Part shown: positions 20,507-29,984 of the stretch, piece by piece
Numbering within the stretch: position 1 is the first letter of the stretch
Layout of the letters: the number at the start of each line of letters is the position of its first letter
Assembly: GCF_017832975.1 (NCBI RefSeq)
Contig: NZ_JAFIBI010000001.1
Location: 806,001 to 870,000, forward strand
From: Arthrobacter sp. PvP023
Lineage (GTDB): Bacteria; Actinomycetota; Actinomycetes; Actinomycetales; Micrococcaceae
Length of the DNA stretch: 64,000 nt
Direction: 5' to 3'
The notes under the pieces: generated by a model
Seen by the model: only the letters and a program-made list of their open reading frames with translations
Database searches by the model: none
Told to the model about the DNA's origin: nothing
Program-made: the position numbers and the translations under genes

Positions 20507-21879
20507 TGGCGCTGAGCGCCCTGGACCTCTTCTCCGTTGGCATCGGGCCGTCGTCGTCACACACGGTCGGCCCGATGCGGGCGGCGAAACTGTTCGCCGA
20601 CGGGCTCAAAGGTGACGGCCACCTGAGCGCCACCACACGGGTCCAGGCGGAACTGTTCGGATCGCTCGGCGCCACCGGCAGGGGCCACGGCTCCGACAAA
20701 GCCGTGGTTCTGGGCCTCCAGGGCCTGGACCCGGAAACGGTGGACACCTCCACCGCGGACGACCAGGTAGCAGCCGCCGCGCTCGACGCCGAACTCCGGA
20801 TCGGCGGGGACCACCGGGTGGACTTCAACTGGGACGAGGACGTGGTGCTGCACCGCCGGAAGTCCCTGCCTGCCCACCCCAACGGAATGACGTTCCGCGC
20901 GCTGGACCACACCGGCGCCGTGCTCAGTGAACGGAGCTTCTACTCCATTGGCGGCGGTTTCGTTGTTGACGGCGACGCCGACGCCGGTGACAAAGTGGTG
21001 GCGGACGACACGCCGCTGCCGTACCCCTTCACCACGGCCGACGAACTCCTGGAGATCTGCCGGCGCGAAGGGATGTCCATCTCCGACGTTATGCTCGCCA
21101 ACGAGCTGGTGTGGCGCAGCGAAGCGGAACTCCGCGAGGAGCTGCTGAAACTCTGGGCGGTCATGCGCGAATGCGTGGACAATGGCTGCGCCGCGGAAGG
21201 GATCCTTCCCGGCGGGCTGAACGTCAGGCGCCGGGCGCCGTCGTTATTCAAAACCCTGACCGCGGACACCGGCGTCACAGATCCGCTCCGGGCGATGGAG
21301 TGGGTGAACCTCTTCGCCCTTGCCGTCAACGAGGAAAACGCCGCCGGCGGGCGGATCGTCACCGCCCCCACCAACGGCGCGGCCGGGATTGTGCCGGCCG
21401 TACTGCACTACTACACCAAGTTTGTCCCCGGAGCCGACGACGACGGTGTGGTCCGCTTCCTGCTGGCGGCGGCCGCCGTCGGGATTCTTTTCAAGATCAA
21501 CGCCTCCATCTCCGGCGCGGAAGTCGGCTGCCAGGGCGAGGTGGGCTCGGCCTGCTCCATGGCGGCCGCCGGACTGTGCGAGGTGCTGGGCGGCACGCCA
21601 GAACAGGTGGAAAACGCGGCCGAGGTGGGAATCGAACACAACCTGGGCCTGACCTGCGACCCCGTGGGCGGCCTGGTGCAGATCCCGTGCATCGAACGCA
21701 ACGCCATTGCCAGCGTGAAGGCCATCAACGCCGCCCGCCTTGCCCTGCACGGGGACGGCAGCCACAAGGTGTCCCTCGACAAAGCCATCAAAACGATGCG
21801 CGAGACAGGAGCCGACATGAAAACCAAGTACAAGGAAACCTCCCGAGGAGGCCTCGCCGTGAATGTGATCGAGTGCTGA
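20506..21879 (+). CDS. sdaA: L-serine ammonia-lyase, iron-sulfur type
   Basis: This 457-residue enzyme deaminates serine to pyruvate. The N-terminal motif [12 protein letters not shown] and the iron-sulfur cysteines C342, C384 and C395 (spacings 42 and 11) match single-chain bacterial serine dehydratases. The start is fixed by the TGATG junction with soxG. Placed after glyA and sox, it completes a route from sarcosine to pyruvate. The final cysteine of the chain, which caps the active site in related enzymes, is present (VIEC). Confidence 0.93.
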   Translation: MALSALDLFSVGIGPSSSHTVGPMRAAKLFADGLKGDGHLSATTRVQAELFGSLGATGRGHGSDKAVVLGLQGLDPETVDTSTADDQVAAAALDAELRIGGDHRVDFNWDEDVVLHRRKSLPAHPNGMTFRALDHTGAVLSERSFYSIGGGFVVDGDADAGDKVVADDTPLPYPFTTADELLEICRREGMSISDVMLANELVWRSEAELREELLKLWAVMRECVDNGCAAEGILPGGLNVRRRAPSLFKTLTADTGVTDPLRAMEWVNLFALAVNEENAAGGRIVTAPTNGAAGIVPAVLHYYTKFVPGADDDGVVRFLLAAAAVGILFKINASISGAEVGCQGEVGSACSMAAAGLCEVLGGTPEQVENAAEVGIEHNLGLTCDPVGGLVQIPCIERNAIASVKAINAARLALHGDGSHKVSLDKAIKTMRETGADMKTKYKETSRGGLAVNVIEC

Positions 21880-21882
21880 GCC

Positions 21883-22779
21883 ATGACTGCCATTGAGACT
21901 GAAACCTCTCTCCCAAAGCCGGCCACCACCGTGGAGCATGTCCTGACGCTGGACTGCAACGAGTCGCCGGGCATCGTGCACGCCGTCTCCGGCTTCCTGC
22001 TGGAACACGGCTGCGACATCATCGACAACCAGCAGTTCGGTGAACGCTCCGAAGGGCACTTCTTCATGCGGGTGCACTTTGCGTCCGACGGCGATGCCTC
22101 CACAGCGGACACCCTGCGGACCGCTTTTGCCCCGGTGGCTGAACGTTTCGGGATGAGCTGGCGGCTGGAGCCGCACGGTTCAAAGCGCCGCGTGCTGATC
22201 ATGGTGTCCAAGTTCGGGCATTGCCTTAACGACCTGCTGTTCCGTGCCAGGATCGGCGAGCTGCCGGTGGACGTGGTGGCTGTGGTGTCCAACCACACCG
22301 ACCACCAGGCGCTGGTGGAATGGCACGGAATCCCGTTCTTCCACGTGCCCGTCACCGCCGCCACCAAGCCCGAGGCCGAGGCACGGCTGCTGGAACTGGT
22401 GGACGAGTTCGACGTGGAACTGGTGGTGCTGGCCCGCTACATGCAGGTCCTCAGCGACGGGCTCACCCGCAAGCTGGACGGTCGTGCCATCAACATCCAC
22501 CACTCATTCCTGCCCAGTTTCAAGGGCGCCAAGCCTTACCACCAGGCCTACGCCCGCGGTGTGAAAACGGTGGGTGCCACGGCGCACTACGTCAACGGCG
22601 AGCTGGATGAGGGACCCATCATCGCCCAGCAGGTGGTGGAGGTGGACCACACCTACGGCCCGGAAGACCTGGTGGCCGCCGGCCGCGACACCGAGTGCAA
22701 GGCTTTGTCCAACGCGGTGCGCTGGCACTGTGAGGGCCGGGTGATCCTGCGCGGCAACAGGACAGTGGTGCTCCGCTAA
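21883..22779 (+). CDS. purU: Formyltetrahydrofolate deformylase (copy 2)
   Basis: The 298-residue protein has an ACT domain (about 15-100) followed by the hydrolase domain; the catalytic residues are N204, H206 and D242. It starts three bases after sdaA and closes the glyA-sox operon. It returns THF from 10-formyl-THF, so that SoxA and GlyA do not run out of acceptor. It is clearly a paralogue of the copy at 671-1600, sharing long identical blocks such as KFGHCLNDL and LVVLARYMQVLS, but diverges in the ACT domain. Confidence 0.93.
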   Translation: MTAIETETSLPKPATTVEHVLTLDCNESPGIVHAVSGFLLEHGCDIIDNQQFGERSEGHFFMRVHFASDGDASTADTLRTAFAPVAERFGMSWRLEPHGSKRRVLIMVSKFGHCLNDLLFRARIGELPVDVVAVVSNHTDHQALVEWHGIPFFHVPVTAATKPEAEARLLELVDEFDVELVVLARYMQVLSDGLTRKLDGRAINIHHSFLPSFKGAKPYHQAYARGVKTVGATAHYVNGELDEGPIIAQQVVEVDHTYGPEDLVAAGRDTECKALSNAVRWHCEGRVILRGNRTVVLR

Positions 22780-22800
22780 GCCCGCCCCCTCCGCAACCCG

Positions 22801-22937
22801 CGACGCTCTCTCACTTCCGGTCGGTTTCACCGCGACGCTCTCTCACTTCCGGTCGGTTTCACCGCGACGCTCTCTCACTTTCTCCAGGAAAGTGAGAGAG
22901 CATCGCGGTTTTTCTTGCGTTAAGTGAGAGAGCGTCC
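22801..22937. repeat. ACGCTCTCTCAC repeat element, copy B (convergent-gene junction)
   Basis: Three forward cores (22802, 22834, 22866; period 32 bases) and two inverted cores (about 22890 and 22923) lie between convergent purU and the PucR gene. The central pair forms a hairpin with arms of about 20 bases (22864-22907) with one mismatch, followed by GGTTTTTCTT, a good intrinsic terminator for the + strand. The spacer between forward copies (TTCCGGTCGGTTTCACCGC) differs from that of copy A, so the core is conserved while the filler varies. Confidence 0.87.
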
Positions 22938-22957
22938 TACCCGGCCGCTGCTGGTGG

Positions 22958-24565
22958 CTACAGCGCGGCCAGCCGGGTGGCGAGGTGCAGCGCGGCGAGC
23001 CGGCCGGTTCCGCGCGGATCCCCGCCGCACAACTCAAAGATCCGCTGCAAGCGGTGATGCATCGACTGCCGCTCAACATGCAGTTCGCGGGCGGCCTGCG
23101 CGGTGTTGCAACCCGAGTCCAGCCAGGTTGCCAGGGTTGCGAGCAGCTGGGAGTTGCGCCGCGCGTCGTGATCCAGCAGGGGCCCCACCTGCTGGCGGAC
23201 GAAATCCTGCCGTGTGCCCTGGTCCAGATGCTGCACCGCCAGACGCTCCACCGCCAGGTCTTCGACGTCGATCACCATGCCTTCCGCGTCCGCCGCCGGC
23301 CGGGCCGCCGACCGAAGCGAGCCGTTCACGGCGAGATCCAGGGCGCTTTTTGCCTCCGACAGCGACCACGGCGCGTGTTCGATCCCGGCTGCCAGCGGAC
23401 CCACCGCCGTCATGGTTCCCGCCTCGACCGGGAGCTCCCTGAGTGCCGCCACGAGCCCGGCCCGCGCGGCCGCCGCCCCGTCAAAAGGGAGGGCGGCAAG
23501 CGCCAGGAGCTCGGCATTGTCCACATAGCTGGCGCTCTGCTGCGCCGACCGCTTGAGGATATTGTCCATGGCAGCCCGCAGCTGCTGCGAGGTGGAGGAC
23601 CGGACGACGACGGCGACCACCGTCGCAGAGGGAAGGATCCCGGCGGCGGGGGAGAGCTGCTGAAGCCGCCAGGGCTGGCTGCCGGAACTGACGGCCCGCA
23701 GCAGCGCCGTTCCGGCCACTTCTTTCAGCCCGGGCGGCATCCGCTGCAGCAGCGCGAGCGACAGGATGTCCACGCAGCGCCCACCGGCCACGCGCGCGAG
23801 GTTGACGTCGCCGTCGGCCGGTACGTTGATGAGCAACCTCGCGGAGGGCACGCCGCGGACCGGCACATCAATGCTGATCAACGTGCCGCCGCTGCCCGGC
23901 CCTGCCGTGCGTCCGGGCTCTGCCGGGGAGCCGGTGCCGGACTCGGGGCCCTCCTCCGGCTGGGAATCGGCGCCGTCAGCCGGACGCGTGCCGGCGCCAT
24001 CCGGCCCGGCGTTGCCCAGCGTCACGCCGGACACCGACGAAAGCTCCAGCGTCGCATCGATGATTCCGGCCAGCACGGCGAGGATCTGATCCAGGCTGCT
24101 CCCGTGGGCCAGCTCAACGGCCATGGCGTGGCTGGCCTCATCCGCGCGGCGCAGATGGGCCACGGATTCACTGACGAGCATCGAGTTGATCGCCTGCATG
24201 ATGCCCACGAACGGCACCACTTTGCGGAATTCAATAAGGGGAAGCCCGGCGGTTTCCGCCGCCTGGATCATCGACGACGGCAGTGAAGCTAGCCGCTGGC
24301 CCGTTTCCACCGCCAGCGCACCGACCCCGCGCTCTGCCAGCTGCCGAACATACTCCACACGGCGGGCGTCCGAGGCAGTAACCAGCGCATCGCCGCCGGT
24401 AAGAAGCAGCTCGCCGCCGCTAAGTAACGGCGCGATGTCCAAGACTTCACTGGAGTGAACCCACCGCAGCTGCGTACCCGCCACGGCGCCAGCACCGGCG
24501 CGGATCACGGGATCGGCAGCTGTGAGGGTGGCATGTTTCAGGATCTCACTGAGCTTTATTGGCAT
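22958..24565 (-). CDS. PucR-family transcriptional regulator
   Basis: The 535-residue protein has the PucR N-terminal sensory domain (about 5-125; LLSGGELLLTGGDAL), a variable middle part with a Gly/Pro/Glu-rich insertion near 190-220, and a C-terminal helix-turn-helix (about 485-520; NTAQAARELHVERQSMHHRL). GGAG precedes the ATG. Such regulators commonly control purine, allantoin or amino-acid catabolism. It diverges from the NCS1 permease and deacetylase genes, its likely targets. The 107-base gap contains the palindrome ATGTACAT (24595-24602), a weak operator candidate. Confidence 0.87.
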   Translation of the reverse strand: MPIKLSEILKHATLTAADPVIRAGAGAVAGTQLRWVHSSEVLDIAPLLSGGELLLTGGDALVTASDARRVEYVRQLAERGVGALAVETGQRLASLPSSMIQAAETAGLPLIEFRKVVPFVGIMQAINSMLVSESVAHLRRADEASHAMAVELAHGSSLDQILAVLAGIIDATLELSSVSGVTLGNAGPDGAGTRPADGADSQPEEGPESGTGSPAEPGRTAGPGSGGTLISIDVPVRGVPSARLLINVPADGDVNLARVAGGRCVDILSLALLQRMPPGLKEVAGTALLRAVSSGSQPWRLQQLSPAAGILPSATVVAVVVRSSTSQQLRAAMDNILKRSAQQSASYVDNAELLALAALPFDGAAAARAGLVAALRELPVEAGTMTAVGPLAAGIEHAPWSLSEAKSALDLAVNGSLRSAARPAADAEGMVIDVEDLAVERLAVQHLDQGTRQDFVRQQVGPLLDHDARRNSQLLATLATWLDSGCNTAQAARELHVERQSMHHRLQRIFELCGGDPRGTGRLAALHLATRLAAL

Positions 24566-24672
24566 TACGCTCCGTCATGCAAATCGGTCTTTTGATGTAC
24601 ATATCGTATCTTGTTGCGTGTGGTCTGCGGCACATACTCTGGCTGTATCCCCTTTCTCCCACGGAGGCCCAC

Positions 24673-26205
24673 ATGCAAAACAACTCCACTGCAGTCCCGG
24701 CCGGCCACGCGCCCGCAGCCGGCGAAGACGTCGAAGCGTGGCTTCAGCCCATCCCCGAATCACAGCGGACCCGGAAGGTTTCCGGACAGTTCTGGATCTG
24801 GGCGGGAGCCAACCTGGCGCCCATCAACTGGGTGCTCGGCGCCCTGGGCATCCACCTCGGACTTGGCTTCGCCGACACCGTCACCGTTCTGGTTTTGGGG
24901 AACCTGATCGGCATGCTCCTGTTCGGCTGCTTCGTACTGCTGGGCCAGAAGACCGGTGCAACCGGCATGGTGCTGGCCCGTGCGGCATTCGGCCGGCGCG
25001 GAAACTACCTTCCCGCCGCCATCCAGGCGCTGCTGGTCATCGGCTGGTGCGCCGTCAACACCTGGATCATCCTGGATCTTGTGATGGCACTCTTCGGCAC
25101 CCTCGGCTGGGTGGACCCGACGGCCCACAACTACGCCTGGAAGATCGGCGTCGCCACCGCCATCATGGCCGCGCAAGTTGCCATCGCCTGGTTCGGCTAC
25201 AAGGCCATTGCGGCTTTTGAAAAGTGGACCGTGCCGCCCACCATCATCATCCTCGCCGTGATGTCCGCCGTGGCCTGGTTCGGCATGAAAATCAACTGGT
25301 CCTACGCGGGGCCCGCCGGCAACATCCTCGAAGGCTCGGACCGGATCGCTGCCATGAGCGCCGTTATGACGGCCATCGGCATCGGCTGGGGAATCACCTG
25401 GTTCACCTATGCCGCCGACTACTCCCGCTTTGTGAGCACCGAGGTACCGAAGCGCAAGGTCTACCTGGCATCAGTGCTGGGGCAGTTCATCCCCGTCGTC
25501 TGGCTCGGAGTCCTGGGCGCCAGCCTCGCAACCAACAGCGGCGAGATCGACCCCGGAAAACTCATTGTGCAAAACTTCGGGGTCCTCGCGCTTCCGGTGC
25601 TCCTGATGGTCCTGCACGGACCCATCGCCACCAACATCCTGAACATCTACACCTTCTCGGTCGCGACGCAGGCCCTCGACATCACCATCAGCCGCCGCAA
25701 GCTCAACCTGTTCGTCGGCGTCTTCTCGCTCATCGCCGTCGTATTCTTCATCTTCCAGGAGGACTTCGCCTCCGTCCTGGACGCCTGGCTGATCGGTCTC
25801 GTGGCGTGGGTGGCCGCCTGGGGCGGCGTAATGCTGGTGCATTTCTTCTGGATCGAGAAGCGCTGGCCCGGCGAGGCCTCGCGGTTGTTCGACGGCGTGG
25901 GCACTAAGCGGCTCCCCGGAGTCAACTGGGCGGGCGTCGTGTCCCTCCTGGTCGGCATTTTCGCCACCTGGCTGTTCATGTACGGCCTGGTTCCTGCAAT
26001 GCAGGGCCCCATCGCAGTGGCACTGGGCGGCTGGGACCTGTCCTGGCTCGCCGGCGGCGTCAGCAGCGCAGCGTGCTACGCAGTTCTTGGCCCCCGGGTC
26101 CACCGGAAGTTTCTGGCCGGCGCGGCCACTGAGCAGGTAACGGTCCCGGAGACGACCGTTCCGGACGCTGCAGCCCGCCCGTCAACCACCCCAGTTTCGC
26201 TGTAG
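24673..26205 (+). CDS. NCS1-family nucleobase/allantoin-type permease
   Basis: The ATG at 24673 follows CGGAGG and gives 510 residues. The protein has about twelve membrane segments. The NCS1 signature around ANLAPINWVLGALG in the first helix region (about 45-58) and the conserved WFTYAADYSRF segment (about 240-250) support the family. Members import cytosine, uracil, hydantoins, purines or allantoin. Adjacent PucR and hydrolase genes suggest a purine-derived or cyclic-amide substrate. The specificity cannot be read from sequence. Confidence 0.87.
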   Translation: MQNNSTAVPAGHAPAAGEDVEAWLQPIPESQRTRKVSGQFWIWAGANLAPINWVLGALGIHLGLGFADTVTVLVLGNLIGMLLFGCFVLLGQKTGATGMVLARAAFGRRGNYLPAAIQALLVIGWCAVNTWIILDLVMALFGTLGWVDPTAHNYAWKIGVATAIMAAQVAIAWFGYKAIAAFEKWTVPPTIIILAVMSAVAWFGMKINWSYAGPAGNILEGSDRIAAMSAVMTAIGIGWGITWFTYAADYSRFVSTEVPKRKVYLASVLGQFIPVVWLGVLGASLATNSGEIDPGKLIVQNFGVLALPVLLMVLHGPIATNILNIYTFSVATQALDITISRRKLNLFVGVFSLIAVVFFIFQEDFASVLDAWLIGLVAWVAAWGGVMLVHFFWIEKRWPGEASRLFDGVGTKRLPGVNWAGVVSLLVGIFATWLFMYGLVPAMQGPIAVALGGWDLSWLAGGVSSAACYAVLGPRVHRKFLAGAATEQVTVPETTVPDAAARPSTTPVSL

Positions 26206-26219
26206 AAAGGATTCGGACC

Positions 26220-27179
26220 ATGGAATTCCCCGCTCTCCCGGACTCCGCCCATCCCATCACCTGGCCCGAAGGTTACCGGGCGGCCGCGTCCTTCACGTTC
26301 GATGTGGACGCGGAGTCCTGCACCATCGCCCACGATCCCACCAGCACGCGCCGGATGTCGCTCATGACGCACCAGTCCTACGGGCCCAAGGTTGCTGTGC
26401 CCCGGCTGCTGCAGATCCTGCAGCGCCAGGACATCCAGGCCACCTTCTTCATTCCCGGATTCACGGCTGAAAGCTACCCCGACGTGGTGCGCCGGATCGT
26501 GGACGCCGGCCACGAGATCGCCCACCACGGCTACCTGCACGAACCCATGCGGGGGATCGATGCGGCCACCGAGGCGCGGTATATCGACCGCGGGCTGGAA
26601 GCGCTGGCCAAGGTCGCCGGTGTACGGCCGGTGGGTTACCGGGCTCCGTGGTGGGAACTGAACTGGCACTCGCCGGCGCTCCTGGCAGACCGCGGCTTCC
26701 TCTACGATTCAAGCCTGCTCGACGGCGATGCACCGTACCGCTTCAGCGTCGCCGACGGCGATTCCAGGGATCTGGTGGAAATTCCGGTGGACTGGGCGCT
26801 CGACGACTGGGAGCAGTACGCCTTCTACCCGGGAGTCACCGGCAGCGGCGTCATCGAAAGCCCCGCCAAGGTCCTGGAAATGTGGACTCTGGAAGCGCAG
26901 GCGCACCATGCGGCCGGGAGTTGCTTCGTACTGACCAACCACCCGTTCATCTCCGGCCGGCCCTCGAAAGCCGTGGCACTGGAACAGCTGATCAGCCGGG
27001 TCAAGGACATGGACGGAATGTGGGTCACCACGCTGGCGAAAATCGCCCAGCACACCCGGGACACGGTCACCGAAGTCCACAGCCACGCACGGATTGAGGT
27101 TCCGGAATTCCCCGACGCCGGCGCCCGCTTCACCCCGGCGCAGGTGCGCCAGCCAGCGCTGGCCGCTGAACCAGCCTGA
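26220..27179 (+). CDS. Cytosolic polysaccharide-deacetylase-fold hydrolase (PuuE/HpPgdA-like)
   Basis: The 319-residue NodB-fold protein has the first metal-binding aspartates in FTFDVDAES (about residues 22-30) and the histidine pair in HEIAHHGYLH (about 99-108). It has no signal peptide or membrane anchor, so it is unlikely to act on cell-wall glycans. Cytosolic members with this look include PuuE-type allantoinases and cyclic imide hydrolases. It starts 15 bases after the NCS1 permease gene, which would supply the substrate. It may open an allantoin-like or imide ring. Function is inferred from context. Confidence 0.75.
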   Translation: MEFPALPDSAHPITWPEGYRAAASFTFDVDAESCTIAHDPTSTRRMSLMTHQSYGPKVAVPRLLQILQRQDIQATFFIPGFTAESYPDVVRRIVDAGHEIAHHGYLHEPMRGIDAATEARYIDRGLEALAKVAGVRPVGYRAPWWELNWHSPALLADRGFLYDSSLLDGDAPYRFSVADGDSRDLVEIPVDWALDDWEQYAFYPGVTGSGVIESPAKVLEMWTLEAQAHHAAGSCFVLTNHPFISGRPSKAVALEQLISRVKDMDGMWVTTLAKIAQHTRDTVTEVHSHARIEVPEFPDAGARFTPAQVRQPALAAEPA

Positions 27180-27189
27180 GCCCACCCGC

Positions 27190-27320
27190 CGGAACGCTCT
27201 ATCACTATTTACCGAAAAAGCCGGAACGCTCTCTCAGTTCCTACCGAAAAAGCCGGAACGCTCTCTCACGCGGTGAGTGAGCGTTCCGGCTTTTGTTGCG
27301 ATAAGTGAGAGAGCGTCCGG
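27190..27320. repeat. ACGCTCTCTCAC repeat element, copy C (convergent-gene junction)
   Basis: Three forward cores preceded by GG (27191, 27223, 27255; the first two imperfect) spaced 32 bases apart, and two inverted cores (about 27273 and 27304), lie between convergent 26220+ and 27343-. The central pair makes a hairpin with 18-base arms, GCCGGAACGCTCTCTCAC and its complement with one mismatch, followed by TTTTGTT. The filler between forward copies is ACCGAAAAAGCC, different again from copies A and B. Confidence 0.87.
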
Positions 27321-27342
27321 GGAGGGCGGCTGAGGGCGGGGG

Positions 27343-27822
27343 CTAGACGCCCAGGGTTTCCTTCAGCGCCGCCACGTGGCCCTGGGCCTTGACCTGGTAC
27401 TGGGCCAGCTTCACTTTGCCTTCGGGGTCGAGCACCACGGTGGAGCGGACGATGCCTTCAGTGACCTCGCCGTCGCGCAGCTTTTCGCCCCACGCGCCGT
27501 AGGCCAGGGCCACGGAGTGGTCCTCGTCGGCCAGGAGCGGGAAGGTCAGGGCGAAGTCGCCGGTGAAGTGGGCCAGCTTTTCGGGGGCGTCGGGGGAGAT
27601 GCCTAGGACCTCGTAGCCGGAACCCTGCAGGGACTCGAGGCTGTCGCGGAAGTCGCAGGCCTCGGTGGTGCAGCCGGGGGTGGCCGCTTCCGGGTAGAAG
27701 TACACAATGACGTTCTTGCCACGGTAATCGGCCAGCGAAGTCGGCTTGCCTTCGGCGTCCGGCAGGGTGAAATCCGGTGCCTGGGTTCCGGGCTGGAGCT
27801 TGGTGGTCAGAGTGGGGCTCAT
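27343..27822 (-). CDS. bcp: Thiol peroxidase of the Bcp/PrxQ type
   Basis: This 159-residue thioredoxin-fold peroxiredoxin has peroxidatic C51 and resolving C56 in the CTTEAC motif, the four-residue spacing typical of the alpha-helix-2 Bcp subfamily. It reduces hydrogen peroxide and organic hydroperoxides with thioredoxin. A monocistronic layout is likely, since the neighbours on both sides are terminator-like or oppositely timed. It is probably a housekeeping gene, though sarcosine oxidase nearby does produce hydrogen peroxide. Confidence 0.93.
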   Translation of the reverse strand: MSPTLTTKLQPGTQAPDFTLPDAEGKPTSLADYRGKNVIVYFYPEAATPGCTTEACDFRDSLESLQGSGYEVLGISPDAPEKLAHFTGDFALTFPLLADEDHSVALAYGAWGEKLRDGEVTEGIVRSTVVLDPEGKVKLAQYQVKAQGHVAALKETLGV

Positions 27823-27909
27823 AATGATCCTTCGGGAGTCTGTTTGCTGACAAAAAGAGCTGCGTGCTCAACGGGACGGGGCAGACGGCTGTATGGCACA
27901 ACCACCGGT

Positions 27910-28629
27910 TCAGATGCAGTATTCCGCTGGTCCGCGCACTTTGGTGTGCGGGCCCGGGACGAACTGGTAGCCGCCGCCGCGCACTGTGGCGATCGCATGC
28001 CGGCCTCGGCGCAGCTTCCGCCGCACCCGGCCCACGTACACATCGATGGAGCGAGAGGCCGCCGCGGGGGAATCGAACGACTCCAGGAACAGCCGCAGTT
28101 CCTCCCGGCTCACGGTCCGCGAGCAGTTTTCCACGAGGTAGCGGAGCAGCTTGAACTCGACGCCGGTGAGCGCCACCAGCTTGCCGTCCAGCCGGACCTC
28201 ACCCGCGGCGAGGTCCACGGACACCAGGCACGCGGGACCGGCCGACGGCGGGAGGGGAGTTGCGCCGTCGTCGTCCTGTTCCGGGGAGTCCTCCGGAACG
28301 GACGACGACGGCACCCGGGTTCCGCTGCCGGCTGGCCCGTGCGGTCCCCCCGGCGGGCCAGCCTGGGCAGCGGAAGTTGCAGCTCCGGCGGCGGGCCAGA
28401 CGTGGACTTCCGCCTCCGGAGCAATCTTGAGGGCACGGGCCAGCAACAGTTCCGCGGCGCGCGCCATGACGGCGTCGTCAATGTCCTGGTCGCCGTCCGG
28501 GGTCACCCAGACGGCCAGGCCATGGGCTTTGAGCTGCGTACCCGGCTCCGCCGGACCGGGCCGCTGCGGGCCCGTCGGCGTCGGGCCCGCAGCGCATATG
28601 CCGCGCGGGGAATGTACCTGGACAGCCAT
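27910..28629 (-). CDS. OmpR-type winged-helix regulator without receiver domain
   Basis: The 239-residue protein has a C-terminal OmpR/PhoB winged helix (about 145-225; VALTGVEFKLLRYLVEN ... SIDVYVGRVRRKL). The N-terminal half has a short alpha/beta segment (about 35-80) and a Gly/Pro/Ala-rich linker, but no receiver domain with phospho-acceptor Asp. The gene begins 11 bases after allB ends, so it is likely the last gene of the glyoxylate/allantoin operon. Its role is unknown; similar receiver-less wHTH proteins occur singly in Micrococcaceae. Confidence 0.75.
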   Translation of the reverse strand: MAVQVHSPRGICAAGPTPTGPQRPGPAEPGTQLKAHGLAVWVTPDGDQDIDDAVMARAAELLLARALKIAPEAEVHVWPAAGAATSAAQAGPPGGPHGPAGSGTRVPSSSVPEDSPEQDDDGATPLPPSAGPACLVSVDLAAGEVRLDGKLVALTGVEFKLLRYLVENCSRTVSREELRLFLESFDSPAAASRSIDVYVGRVRRKLRRGRHAIATVRGGGYQFVPGPHTKVRGPAEYCI

Positions 28630-28640
28630 GGCGTGGTGCC

Positions 28641-29984
28641 TTAGACGCCGCCGCGGCGGATCAGCTTGCCGCCGGGGGTCTGGCCGTCGATTTCATGTCC
28701 GCGCAGGAATGTCTTCCGGACCACGCCGGAGAGCGCCTTGCCGTCGTACGGCGTGATGGGGTTCTTGTGCTTGAGCTTGGAAACGTCCACCACAAAGGCC
28801 TCATCCGGCGCGAAGACCGAGAAGTCCGCGTCGAACCCGAGCGCCAGCTGGCCCTTGTTGGACAGGCGTGCCAGGGCGGCCGGCTTCTCGGCCATCCAGG
28901 AAACAACCTGCTCCAGCGGGATGTTGCGGTGCCGGGCCTCGGTCCAGATCAGCGACAGGCCAAGCTGCAGCGAGGAGACGCCGCCCCAGGCCACGGCAAA
29001 GTCGCCGTTTTCCAGGTCCTTCAGGTCAAGCGTGGAGGGGGAGTGGTCGGAGACGATGCAGTCGATGGTGCCCTCCTGCAGGCCCTTCCACAGCAGCTCG
29101 CGGTTGGAGGCCTCGCGGATGGGCGGGCAGCACTTGTAGGCGGTGGCGCCGTCGGGGATCTCCTCGGCCATCAGTGTGAGGTAGTGCGGGCAGGTCTCCA
29201 CGGTGAGGTGCACGCCGTCGCGCTTGGCGCTGGCGATCATCGGCAGTGCGTCCGAGGAGGAGAGGTGCAGGATGTGGGCGCGGGCACCCGTCCAGCGGGC
29301 ACGCTCGATCACCTCGGCGATGGCCTTGTTTTCGGCGCCGCGGGGGCGGGATGCCAGGAAGGTGGAGTAGTGGTCGCCGCCCGGATGGGGTGCGCGGTCA
29401 ATGGCGTGCGAGTCCTCGGCGTGGACGATCATGAGCGAGTCGAAGGACTTGAGCTCGGCCATGTCCTCTTCCATTTCGTCCGCCTCGAGGTGCGGGAACT
29501 CGTCTACACCGGAGTGCAGCAGGAAGCACTTGAAGCCGAACACGCCTTCGTCGTGCAGCGGGCGCAGGTCCGCCTTGTTGCCGGGCACGGCGCCGCCCCA
29601 GAATCCGACGTCCACGAACGCCTGGTCCTCGGCCACTTCGCGCTTGAGCTTGAGGCCTTCCACCGTGGTGGTGGGCGGGATGGAGTTCAGCGGCATGTCG
29701 ATGATGGTGGTGACACCGCCGGCCGCGGCGGCACGGGTGGCGGAGGCGAAGCCCTCCCATTCGGTGCGGCCGGGCTCGTTGACGTGGACGTGGGTGTCCA
29801 CCAGGCCGGGGATCAGGGTTTCGTCGTCGGCGAGTTCGATCACTTCGGCGCCGGCCAGGCCGTTGCCGAGCGGTTCGATGGCCACGATCTTGCCGCCGCG
29901 CACGCCCACTTCACGCGGTGCGATGCCGGCGGTGGTGAGGATGCGCTGCCCCCGGATAACGAGGTCAAAGCTTTCTTCAGACAT
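28641..29984 (-). CDS. allB: Allantoinase
   Basis: The ATG at 29984 is chosen because AAGGAG lies eight bases upstream; this gives 447 residues. The protein is a cyclic amidohydrolase with metal ligands in DTHVHVNEP, a carboxylated lysine in [10 protein letters not shown], histidines in [10 protein letters not shown] and [10 protein letters not shown], and the aspartate in IVSDHSPS. It opens allantoin to allantoate. The start overlaps the glxK stop by eight bases. Allantoate-processing genes are not in the window, but the rest of the operon uses the glyoxylate that they would yield. Confidence 0.92.
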   Translation of the reverse strand: MSEESFDLVIRGQRILTTAGIAPREVGVRGGKIVAIEPLGNGLAGAEVIELADDETLIPGLVDTHVHVNEPGRTEWEGFASATRAAAAGGVTTIIDMPLNSIPPTTTVEGLKLKREVAEDQAFVDVGFWGGAVPGNKADLRPLHDEGVFGFKCFLLHSGVDEFPHLEADEMEEDMAELKSFDSLMIVHAEDSHAIDRAPHPGGDHYSTFLASRPRGAENKAIAEVIERARWTGARAHILHLSSSDALPMIASAKRDGVHLTVETCPHYLTLMAEEIPDGATAYKCCPPIREASNRELLWKGLQEGTIDCIVSDHSPSTLDLKDLENGDFAVAWGGVSSLQLGLSLIWTEARHRNIPLEQVVSWMAEKPAALARLSNKGQLALGFDADFSVFAPDEAFVVDVSKLKHKNPITPYDGKALSGVVRKTFLRGHEIDGQTPGGKLIRRGGV

